NCBI GenBank assembly: GCA_964463485.1
Contig: CAYXDO010000264.1
Coordinates: forward strand, 1 to 8,742
Origin: CAYXDO01 sp964463485
GTDB lineage: Bacteria > Myxococcota > Kuafuiibacteriia > Kuafuiibacteriales > Kuafuiibacteriaceae
DNA length: 8,742 bases
Direction of reading: 5' to 3'
The notes under the pieces: model-generated
Told to the model about the DNA's origin: nothing
What the model saw: only the letters and a program-made list of their open reading frames with translations
The model's database searches: none
Shown: positions 1 through 5,309 of the stretch, piece by piece
How the letters are laid out: each line of letters opens with the position of its first letter
How positions within the stretch are numbered: position 1 is the stretch's first letter
Program-made: the position numbers and the translations under genes

Positions 1-55
1 AACGAGCACGAGCACGAACGAGCACGAGCACGAACGAGCACGAGCACGAGCACGA
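1..55. repeat. GAGCAC-type hexamer array with 16-bp higher-order period
   Basis: The first 55 bases are almost entirely the unit CGAGCA. They are arranged as a 16-bp higher-order unit, AACGAGCACGAGCACG, at 1-16, 17-32 and 33-48, followed by one more hexamer. The array may continue left of the window. It ends in CGATTTCC, similar to the CGATTC ends of the two GTGCCC arrays further right. Bases 41-55 are the exact reverse complement of 146-160, so this array faces the one at 126-160. No protein is supported here. Confidence 0.85.
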
Positions 56-125
56 TTTCCTGGGAGCGAATTCCCAGACTTGTCGAGTTCTGGAACGGAC
101 AAGAGTGAAACTCGAAAACCTCCAT
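56..125. other. Hairpin-rich non-coding core between facing hexamer arrays
   Basis: Two inverted repeats sit side by side. CTGGGA at 60-65 pairs with TCCCAG at 72-77 around a loop of 4 to 6 bases. CTTGTC at 79-84 pairs with GACAAG at 98-103, with a smaller GTTC/GAAC stem inside (87-90 with 93-96). GAGT at 103-106 and ACTC at 110-113 could form an alternative small stem. No T-run follows, so a standard intrinsic terminator is not supported. It could be an RNA structure, a repeat-element core or a DNA cruciform; the sequence alone does not decide. Confidence 0.45.
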
Positions 126-172
126 GCTCGTGCCCGTGCTCGTACTCGTGCTCGTGCTCGAAAGATTTCGAG
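126..172. repeat. CGTGCTC hexamer array ending in a perfect hairpin
   Basis: Bases 126-160 are repeated GTGCTC-type hexamers with single variants (GTGCCC, GTACTC), in the opposite orientation to the array at 1-55. The last unit runs into CTCGAAA (157-163), which is exactly complementary to TTTCGAG (166-172), giving a 7-bp inverted repeat with a 2-base centre. An open reading frame crosses this region, but its Arg-Ala repeat is only the translated hexamer and is not taken as a gene. Confidence 0.75.
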
Positions 173-183
173 GACTTACAAAT

Positions 184-212
184 TTGACACAGTAGTAGAA
201 AACTCTTCTCCG
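184..212 (+). promoter_or_regulatory. Possible promoter of the cysteine-rich lipoprotein gene
   Basis: A perfect sigma-70 -35 hexamer, TTGACA, lies at 184-189 in a locally A/T-rich stretch (about 161-206), just upstream of the lipoprotein gene. The bases at the expected -10 distance (about 206-212) are a poor match to TATAAT, so only the -35 half is good. Myxobacterial promoters often depart from the E. coli consensus, so this remains a weak call. Confidence 0.3.
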
Positions 213-230
213 CTCGGCGCCTTCAGGCGT

Positions 231-236
231 AGGAGG
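231..236 (+). promoter_or_regulatory. Ribosome binding site AGGAGG for the lipoprotein at 241
   Basis: AGGAGG ends 4 bases before the ATG at 241. It is a full-strength Shine-Dalgarno match and fixes that start. Confidence 0.75.
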
Positions 237-240
237 ACGG

Positions 241-1170
241 ATGAGCCAAGCGCCCCGGCTGATGCTCGCAGCGCTCTTGGCCCTCACGGGCTGTAAGCGA
301 ACCGCTCCGCAGGAAACTGATCCGGACGCGTCCTTGCCGCTGCCCTCCCTGCCGCTTCACGCCGAGGGGCCTGGGGACGACGAGCTGTTTCCGCCCGTCC
401 CGCCGCACCCGCTCGCGGTTCGAGTCTGCACCGCGCTGCACGGGCTGCCCGTGACTCGGCGGGCCGAGTGTTGCGCTCAGAAGCCCGGGTTTGCGGCGAT
501 CCAGCCATGTATTCATTCGCTGAGCTCCGCGCTGACGGGCACGAGCACCCTGACTTTGTCGGAGTCCCGCGTCTCGGCCTGCGAGTCCGCGATGAAGGTC
601 GCACTCAGCGGATGCGATTGGGTCGGACCGATTGCCCCAAAGGTTCCGAACGAGTGTCGCTCGCTCGTTTCGGGCACGCTTCCGCTGGGTTCGCCTTGTC
701 GCTCGTCGCTCCAGTGCGCCTCGGACCTCCAGTGCCTCGGCCTCAGCGCGGCGACTCCCGGTCAGTGTGGACCTGCCTTGCCGGTGGGATCGATGTGCCG
801 GTCAGGCGTGGACTCGGTCGCCTTGATGCTTCGCGACGAGTCCAGTCGGCCCGAATGCAAGAATGGGTACTGCGCCCGAGGTCGCTGTGAGCCGCTGGGA
901 GGCAAGGACGCGACGTGCCGATCCAACGTTCAGTGTGGTCCCGGCTTTCATTGTGATGGAAAGGCGTGCCGACCCGGCGCGGTGATCGCGGCGGGACAGC
1001 CATGCGCAGACGGAGGGTGCGCGCCCGGGGCGCGCTGTATCCGGAACGTTTGCTTGCAGGTCAAAGCACTGGGAGAGTCGTGTAAGAACGATCTCGAGTG
1101 TCCGTCCGCGTGTGTGGACGGAAAGTGCGGTTGGACTTGCAAGTCGGCGGCCCTGTTGCCCAAGAAGTGA
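241..1170 (+). CDS. Cysteine-rich lipoprotein, Dickkopf-N-like repeats
   Basis: This encodes a predicted 309-residue exported lipoprotein of unknown function. The N-terminus has a short hydrophobic stretch and a lipobox LTGC (residues 15-18), so Cys18 would be lipidated. Residues 19-60 are Pro/Asp/Glu-rich and probably a flexible linker. From residue 63 on there are about 28 cysteines, and residues about 145-300 show repeated 'G.xC....xC......C..G.C' spacing, as in the Dickkopf N-terminal cysteine-rich and EGF-like modules common in myxobacterial surface proteins. Many disulfides would suit an extracytoplasmic location. ATG 241 is supported by AGGAGG. The stop codon lies inside the first copy of a 19-bp tandem repeat that continues downstream, so the 3' end may be evolving by repeat expansion. 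The gene faces the methyltransferase gene. No catalytic motif was seen; binding or structural roles are possible. Gene and lipoprotein calls are firm, domain name moderate. Confidence 0.85.
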   Translation: MSQAPRLMLAALLALTGCKRTAPQETDPDASLPLPSLPLHAEGPGDDELFPPVPPHPLAVRVCTALHGLPVTRRAECCAQKPGFAAIQPCIHSLSSALTGTSTLTLSESRVSACESAMKVALSGCDWVGPIAPKVPNECRSLVSGTLPLGSPCRSSLQCASDLQCLGLSAATPGQCGPALPVGSMCRSGVDSVALMLRDESSRPECKNGYCARGRCEPLGGKDATCRSNVQCGPGFHCDGKACRPGAVIAAGQPCADGGCAPGARCIRNVCLQVKALGESCKNDLECPSACVDGKCGWTCKSAALLPKK

Positions 1171-1259
1171 GTCGGAGGCGCCGAAGTGAGTCGGAGGCGC
1201 CGAAGTGAGTCGGAGGCGCCGAAGTGAGTCGGAGGCTCTGAGTCGGACTGAAGTGAGTC
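1164..1259. repeat. 19-bp tandem repeat starting on the lipoprotein stop codon
   Basis: The unit GAAGTGAGTCGGAGGCGCC occurs three times without change (1164-1182, 1183-1201, 1202-1220). A fourth copy matches for 16 bases (1221-1236), and broken remnants follow (GAGTCGGA at 1240, GAAGTGAGTC at 1250). The TGA stop of the upstream gene (1168-1170) is part of copy one. Each unit has a small TCGG/CCGA inverted pair. The exact identity of the copies suggests recent expansion or active homogenisation. Confidence 0.9.
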
Positions 1260-1300
1260 ACGCACGACATCTCTTGGCTGAACCTCGCGAGATCACCCAG

Positions 1301-1417
1301 CATGACGTGCCCGTGCTCATGACGTGCCCGTGCCGTGGTCGGTGCTCTGCTCGTGACGTGCCCGTGCCCGTCCGTGCCCGTGCCCGTGCCCGTGCCCGTG
1401 CCCGTGCCCGATTCCCC
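1301..1417. repeat. GTGCCC hexamer array module, copy 1
   Basis: Two 17-base units (CATGACGTGCCCGTGCT/C) stand at 1301-1317 and 1318-1334. A related unit at 1352-1368 leads into two TGCCCG hexamers (1359-1370), a TCCG interruption, six perfect TGCCCG hexamers (1375-1410) and the end sequence ATTCCCC. The same order (TGACGTGCCCGTGCCCGTCC, variable hexamers, CGATTC) recurs at 4587-4641. The module ends about 15 bases from the stop of the methyltransferase gene, between two convergent genes. Confidence 0.85.
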
Positions 1418-1429
1418 AGAGAGTTGGAT

Positions 1430-2020
1430 TCAACGTGCGGCTCTTCGAAGCTCCAACAGCGCCGTGTGCCTCGTGCCCCGAAGCGCTCGTCGTTCGACCA
1501 GCTCGAACGGAAATCGCGCCACGAGCTCCGGTCGAAACGTGAGCACGAGCAGCGTTCCTCCGGGTCGCATCAACGTCGCGAGTCTCTTCGTGTAAGACGT
1601 GAGCGCGTCTCCTTCGAGATCGCTCGCGGGTCCAAGCACGTCGATCCCGAGGTCGAACGGTCCCTCGACGCAGAGCTTGCTCGCGGGTCCTCGAACGAGC
1701 TCGACGTTCGCTCGTTTGCGAATCGCAGCCGCGCGCGCGGCTGAGATCGCCCTCCGTGAAAGATCGAGGCCCACGACGTCCCAGCCGAGCTCGGCCAGCG
1801 CGAAGGTGTCGCGGCCGAAGCCGCAGCCGACGTCGAGGGCTCGACCCGGCACCAGGCGCGCGGCTCGCTCGACGATCTCGGGCGTGGGCTCGAGCGTCCG
1901 CCAGCTCGGCGTGGACCAAGACGCATACGCCCGCAGGTAGTACAGCTGCTCTTTCCACGGGAGCTCCGCCCAAGGACCCACGACTGGATCTGAATCTAGC
2001 AGCTCGCCCTCGGGCTTCAC
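1430..2020 (-). CDS. Class I SAM-dependent methyltransferase
   Basis: This is a predicted cytoplasmic methyltransferase with a Rossmann-like fold of about 196 residues. Counting from the GTG at 2020, motif I (ALDVGCGFGRD) is at residues 61-71 and binds S-adenosylmethionine, the acidic residue ending strand 2 (VVGLD) is Asp86, and the late 'RPGG' loop before strand 5 is at 152-155. The preceding 'P.....E....A..L..GRALDVG' layout resembles the TehB/TPMT-like and Methyltransf_25 group; the methyl acceptor cannot be told. A TTG at 2065 would add 15 residues but has no Shine-Dalgarno sequence, whereas GTG 2020 has GAGGA six bases upstream, so the shorter form is preferred. The gene diverges from the protease gene and converges on the lipoprotein gene, so it is transcribed alone. 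A longer overlapping frame on the same strand ends in a His-Gly run from the hexamer array and is a shadow. Confidence 0.85.
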   Translation of the reverse strand: MKPEGELLDSDPVVGPWAELPWKEQLYYLRAYASWSTPSWRTLEPTPEIVERAARLVPGRALDVGCGFGRDTFALAELGWDVVGLDLSRRAISAARAAAIRKRANVELVRGPASKLCVEGPFDLGIDVLGPASDLEGDALTSYTKRLATLMRPGGTLLVLTFRPELVARFPFELVERRALRGTRHTALLELRRAAR

Positions 2021-2026
2021 CTTCTT

Positions 2027-2031
2027 TCCTC
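2027..2031 (-). promoter_or_regulatory. Ribosome binding site favouring the GTG 2020 start
   Basis: On the minus strand GAGGA (2031 to 2027) lies six bases before GTG 2020. The alternative TTG at 2065 is preceded by no purine-rich stretch, so this site decides the methyltransferase start. Confidence 0.5.
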
Positions 2032-2083
2032 GTCCAGGTCGTGCGCTTGGGAATTTTGAGGACAAGGCGCATGCTGGTCTTAC

Positions 2084-2087
2084 GAGG
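2084..2087 (+). promoter_or_regulatory. Ribosome binding site GAGG for the subtilisin-like protease
   Basis: GAGG at 2084-2087 lies 5 bases before ATG 2093 and supports that start. The short divergent gap (2021-2092) must hold promoters for both neighbours; its A/T-rich part is about 2051-2064, but no clear -35/-10 pair was found. Confidence 0.5.
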
Positions 2088-2092
2088 TCGAC

Positions 2093-3775
2093 ATGAAGCT
2101 GAGCATAGCTACGTCTCTCTTACTCCTCTCCAGCCCCGCCCTCGCGCAAACGCCGAAGGCTCAGGGCATCATCGTCGACCTGGTCAACGACAGTGACGAT
2201 CAGGACGAACGTGCGCTGGAGGAGCGCATCGGCGGCATCGATCTGCGGCTCAACAGCGTCTACTCGCGGGCCGAGCGTTTGTTCATCGGCGACGTCGCGG
2301 AGGAGGATCGAGCTCGAGTGCTCGAGCTGCTGCGGGGCGACGCACGCGTCGAGGTCGCCGAGCCCAATTGGGAGGTCGAGGCCTTCGGCCTCCCGAATGA
2401 TCCGATGTTCGAGAAGCAGTGGTCTTTCGCCATGGTGGACGCGCCCTCCGCTTGGGACGTCGCTGATGGTCGAGGCGTCGTCGTGGCGGTGATCGACACG
2501 GGCGTCGCGTTCGAGAACCACAAGAGCTTCCGAAAGGTCGAAGACCTCGCCGGGACCGAGTTCGTCGCTGGCTACAACTTCATCGACGACACCGAACACG
2601 CCAACGACGATCACGGCCACGGCACCCACGTCGCCGGGACGATCGCGCAGACCACGAACAACGGGATCGGCGTCGCGGGGATCGCTCCTCGCGCGCGCAT
2701 CATGCCGCTCAAGGTCCTGGACCGCGGGGGCCGCGGGACGACGGCGGACATCGCGGACGCGATTCGCATGGCGGCCGACGAAGGCGCCAAGGTCATCAAC
2801 ATGTCGCTCGGCGGCGGTGGCCGCTCGTTCGTGATGGAGAACGCGGTGAAGTATGCTCGTTCGAAGGGCGTCTTCGTCGCGTGCGCAGCGGGCAACGGGA
2901 GCCGCGGGATCGTCGAGTATCCGGCCGCGTACGCTGGTTCCACGGCAGTAAGCTCGGTGGGGCCTTCTCGAAAGCTCGCGTTCTACTCGAGCTGGGGCAA
3001 AGAGATCGCGTTGGCCGCACCGGGCGGAGACAAACAAGAGGGCGGCGAGCTGGGCGGCATCCTCCAGAACACCATCGAGCCAGGCCGCGTCGGCGCGACG
3101 TCTACCTACCTCTCGTATCAGGGCACCTCGATGGCGACGCCTCACGTGGCTGGTGCTGCGGCGTTGGTGATGAGCCTCGGCGTCACCGATCCCGCAAAGG
3201 TCGAACAGATCCTCCGATCCACCGCTTCAGAGGCAGGCGCGCGCGGTTGGGATCCGAAGTACGGCTCAGGGATCTTGAACGCAGGACGCGCGGTCAAGGC
3301 GGCGCGCAAGGCCGTCGGTGGTCCCTCTCACCTCCTCGCCGCCCTTGGGCTCGCGTTGCTCTTCACCGTCAAGCTCAAGGGATCGCGATCCGTGGGCCTC
3401 GGTGGCTTGGGGCTGTTTGCGGCGTCGATCGCCTCGGCTGGTTTGTTCTTCGCGCCGAGCCTCGGTTTGTTGTCGATGCCGCTGGCGGCCATGGACATCA
3501 ACCTGGGCCCGGCTTTTGCGTCGTCGGCGCTCTGGGCGTCAGCGCTCCCGCCGCTGGCGTTCGTGCTCGTGCTTCTCCCCGTGAAGCGAGCCGCTGGCAC
3601 ACTCACGGGACTGTGCCTCGGCTTTGCTGCGCACCTCCTCGTCTCCGGAATCGTCATGCCTGCCGACGTCGCGCTGATCCCGGGCTTCGCGGGCGTCCTC
3701 GATCGAACGTGGTTGTTCGCCAACGCTGCGGCTCTCGTCGGTCTCGCGAAGCTCGTTTCGATCGAACGACGCTGA
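2093..3775 (+). CDS. Secreted S8 subtilisin-like protease with C-terminal membrane domain
   Basis: This is a predicted serine endopeptidase of the S8 family, 560 residues. Residues 1-18 form a Sec signal peptide (Lys2, Leu-rich core, cleavage after ALA). Residues about 20-100 look like an inhibitor/chaperone prodomain ('VAEPNWEVEA' close to its end). The catalytic domain, about 105-405, has the full triad: Asp135 in VAVIDTG, His176 in HGHGTHVAGT, Ser346 in GTSMATPHVAG, with oxyanion Asn268 in AAGN. All key residues are intact, so it should be active. Unusually, residues 410-555 hold four or five hydrophobic helices (about 412-426, 434-455, 474-495, 503-523, 538-555), so the mature protease would be anchored with its catalytic domain outside the cytoplasm. 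ATG 2093 has GAGG upstream. It diverges from the methyltransferase gene and lies 70 bp upstream of the kinase gene on the same strand. The substrate is unknown. Confidence 0.95.
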   Translation: MKLSIATSLLLLSSPALAQTPKAQGIIVDLVNDSDDQDERALEERIGGIDLRLNSVYSRAERLFIGDVAEEDRARVLELLRGDARVEVAEPNWEVEAFGLPNDPMFEKQWSFAMVDAPSAWDVADGRGVVVAVIDTGVAFENHKSFRKVEDLAGTEFVAGYNFIDDTEHANDDHGHGTHVAGTIAQTTNNGIGVAGIAPRARIMPLKVLDRGGRGTTADIADAIRMAADEGAKVINMSLGGGGRSFVMENAVKYARSKGVFVACAAGNGSRGIVEYPAAYAGSTAVSSVGPSRKLAFYSSWGKEIALAAPGGDKQEGGELGGILQNTIEPGRVGATSTYLSYQGTSMATPHVAGAAALVMSLGVTDPAKVEQILRSTASEAGARGWDPKYGSGILNAGRAVKAARKAVGGPSHLLAALGLALLFTVKLKGSRSVGLGGLGLFAASIASAGLFFAPSLGLLSMPLAAMDINLGPAFASSALWASALPPLAFVLVLLPVKRAAGTLTGLCLGFAAHLLVSGIVMPADVALIPGFAGVLDRTWLFANAAALVGLAKLVSIERR

Positions 3776-3845
3776 CTCCTTTCGACCAGCTCCGTTCGAC
3801 AAGCGACTTCCCAACCCCGAACGATCCGGCTACCACGACGCCTCG

Positions 3846-4553
3846 GTGACCCGCCCCACGGATCACGAACCGCCAAGACACCCGCGCTACATCGCGATCG
3901 AAGGCGTGATCGGAGTCGGAAAGACCACCCTCGTTCGTGCCCTCGGCGCTCGACTCAATGCGAGGATGATCTTCGAGGAGTTCGAGGAGAACCCATTCCT
4001 GGCCGACTTCTATCGCGACCCCAAAGGGTTCGCGTTCTCCACCCAAATCTTCTTCTTGATGTCGCGGTATCGGCAACAGCAGGAGATCGCTCAGGGCGAG
4101 CTCTTCAAGCCGATCACGATCTCGGACTACTTCTTCGACAAGGATCGGATCTTCGCGGTCCTCACTCTCGAACGCGACGAGCTCGCGCTCTATGAGTCGC
4201 TCTTCAAGGTCCTCACGCTCGACGTACCCAAGCCGGACCTCGTGATCCACTTGCACGCCGATCTCGACCTCGTCATGACCCGCATTCGGGAGCGCGGACG
4301 CAGTTACGAGAAGGGGATGGACCCCGCGTACATCGCGGCGCTCTCGCAGGCGTACTCGGACTATTTCGCGACCTATTCGACGTGCCCGGTGCTCTCGATC
4401 GATACCTCGGGGCTCGACCTTCGAAAACACACGCGAGCGCTCGACGCGATCCTGCGAGCGGTCGATCAGTCACGCGGCGGTCGGCTTGGACCCGACGGGG
4501 AAGAGCTCAAGGTCAGCCTCTTCGACCGGTGGGACGCGCTCGGCGTCGATTAG
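3846..4553 (+). CDS. Deoxynucleoside kinase (dNK family)
   Basis: This is a predicted cytoplasmic kinase of 235 residues that phosphorylates deoxynucleosides with ATP in nucleotide salvage. The P-loop is in IEGVIGVGKTT (residues 18-28). EEFEENPFL (44-52) supplies the acidic residue that usually contacts the sugar, 'QIFFLMSRYRQQQE' (67-80) matches the substrate-binding helix, DYFFDKDRIFA (94-104) is the family DR/ERS region, and RIRERGRSYE (146-155) is the Arg-rich LID. This arrangement matches the bacterial dAdo/dGuo/dCyd kinase family often seen in myxobacteria; base specificity cannot be read. The start is GTG 3846, with no convincing Shine-Dalgarno sequence. The conserved domain begins at Tyr15, so the exact start hardly matters. 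It may be co-transcribed with the protease gene 70 bp upstream, though no functional link is evident. Residues after about 213 (GGRLGPDGEE...) extend past the family core. Confidence 0.9.
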   Translation: MTRPTDHEPPRHPRYIAIEGVIGVGKTTLVRALGARLNARMIFEEFEENPFLADFYRDPKGFAFSTQIFFLMSRYRQQQEIAQGELFKPITISDYFFDKDRIFAVLTLERDELALYESLFKVLTLDVPKPDLVIHLHADLDLVMTRIRERGRSYEKGMDPAYIAALSQAYSDYFATYSTCPVLSIDTSGLDLRKHTRALDAILRAVDQSRGGRLGPDGEELKVSLFDRWDALGVD

Positions 4554-4586
4554 ATCCCTTTGAGGTCGCTGAAAGGCTCTGAAGCT

Positions 4587-4641
4587 CATGACGTGCCCGT
4601 GCCCGTCCATGTCCGTGCCCGTGCCCGTGCCCGATTCACCC
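4587..4641. repeat. GTGCCC hexamer array module, copy 2
   Basis: The gap between the convergent kinase and lipoprotein genes holds CATGACGTGCCCGTGCCC, then GTCC-ATGTCC, three GTGCCC hexamers and CGATTCACCCC. Apart from unit number (three here, six in copy 1) and a 6-base insert, order and flanks match 1352-1417 in the same orientation. It ends about 30 bases from the stop of the lipoprotein gene. A reading frame crossing it (Pro-Val repeats) has no independent support. Confidence 0.85.
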
Positions 4642-4670
4642 CCTGAATTGCTTCTATACGGGTGCTGGCC

Positions 4671-5309
4671 TCAGTCCTTGCCGAGGGGCGCGAGGTCCCA
4701 AGTCAACGTGGCCTTGGCGACCGACGAAATCAGCTCGAGTCGAAACTGCTTGGTGCTCGAACTAATCAGAGCATTGCTCGCTCCGTCGGTGAGCGGAAAG
4801 CGCACGGAATACGTGAGCGAGTGATCGGTGATGTACGGGTAGATGGCGCGGATGTTCGCGTTCGCTTTGACCTTCGTGATCTTCGACGGCGCGGAAGAGC
4901 CCGCGTCGGTCACCAGCGTGACTCTCCAAATCGAGTCGTCCTGATCGAAGTCGTTCCAATCCGGGTTGGGCGTCCAAGTCGAGACGAAGAACTCGAGTGA
5001 CTCTTCGGCGCCGGCGCTCGTCAACGACAGGCTCCGCGCTTGCTCGCTGCCAGGCCCGCTGAAGTCCTCATGACGCAGCATGAACGCCTTGCGAAACGCG
5101 GGAGAATGGAAGGTCGCGGTGGCGAACAAGCGCGACTCCAAGCGGTCGTAGACGCGGTCCTCGCGCGTCCAAGCTTTGAGCACGTGGTCGTATTCATCGG
5201 CGGTCAGCCCGTCCGGAGACGCCAACGAGACTACGGGGTACGACGACCTACAGCTCGAGGCGTTCAGGCCGATCGCCAGCCCGAGGCACCAGAGGCTCTG
5301 CGGTTTCAG
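4671..5309 (-). CDS. Small lipoprotein, CTG start, coupled to AAA+ ATPase
   Basis: The product is an unrecognised 212-residue exported protein. From the first ATG/GTG/TTG in frame (TTG 5225) it would lack an export signal and a ribosome binding site. Extending upstream to CTG 5309 gives a basic start (Met-Lys), a hydrophobic core (residues 5-15, LWCLGLAIGL) and a lipobox-like ASSC with Cys20, then a Ser-rich tether. GGAGG lies six bases upstream of this CTG, and the CTG overlaps the ATPase stop as CTGA, a coupling geometry equivalent to the usual ATGA. No ATG, GTG or TTG occurs in frame between the upstream stop and 5225. The mature part looks like a soluble mixed alpha/beta domain: charged helices at about 35-75, then alternating strands to the C-terminus (SIWRVTLVTD, LTYSVRFPLTD, RLELISSVAKATLTW). 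No catalytic motif was seen. The gene is certain; its CTG start is a strong inference. Confidence 0.75.
   Translation of the reverse strand: MKPQSLWCLGLAIGLNASSCRSSYPVVSLASPDGLTADEYDHVLKAWTREDRVYDRLESRLFATATFHSPAFRKAFMLRHEDFSGPGSEQARSLSLTSAGAEESLEFFVSTWTPNPDWNDFDQDDSIWRVTLVTDAGSSAPSKITKVKANANIRAIYPYITDHSLTYSVRFPLTDGASNALISSSTKQFRLELISSVAKATLTWDLAPLGKD

Noticed and set aside
60..103. Possible intrinsic terminator at the stacked hairpins
   Set aside because: No T-run follows either stem on the plus strand and no convincing A-run lies on the other side, so a standard terminator cannot be supported.
1..160. Possible CRISPR array
   Set aside because: Units are only 6 bases (16 for the higher-order unit), with no unique spacers between them, and no cas genes are present.
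105..296. Plus-strand frame with an Arg-Ala repeat
   Set aside because: The repeat is the translated hexamer array, and the frame runs over the promoter, the ribosome binding site and the start of the lipoprotein gene in another frame.
1205..1744. Long plus-strand frame of 179 codons over the repeats and the methyltransferase 3' half
   Set aside because: It begins in the 19-bp repeat, reads through the GTGCCC array and is antisense to the well-supported methyltransferase gene. Composition is Arg/Ser-rich, as expected for shadow frames in GC-rich DNA.
1317..2072. Minus-strand frame of 251 codons, longer than the methyltransferase frame
   Set aside because: Its end is a His-Gly run from the hexamer array and it lacks any motif, while the other frame has a complete SAM-binding motif.
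2881..3849. Plus-strand frame of 322 codons overlapping the protease
   Set aside because: It is Arg/Gly-rich, out of frame with the catalytic Ser block, and has no motif. The protease frame explains this DNA fully.
4588..4824. Small frame starting in the hexamer array (Pro-Val repeats)
   Set aside because: It is antisense to the lipoprotein gene and its first 18 residues come from the repeat. Similar small predicted proteins may exist in databases as annotation artefacts.
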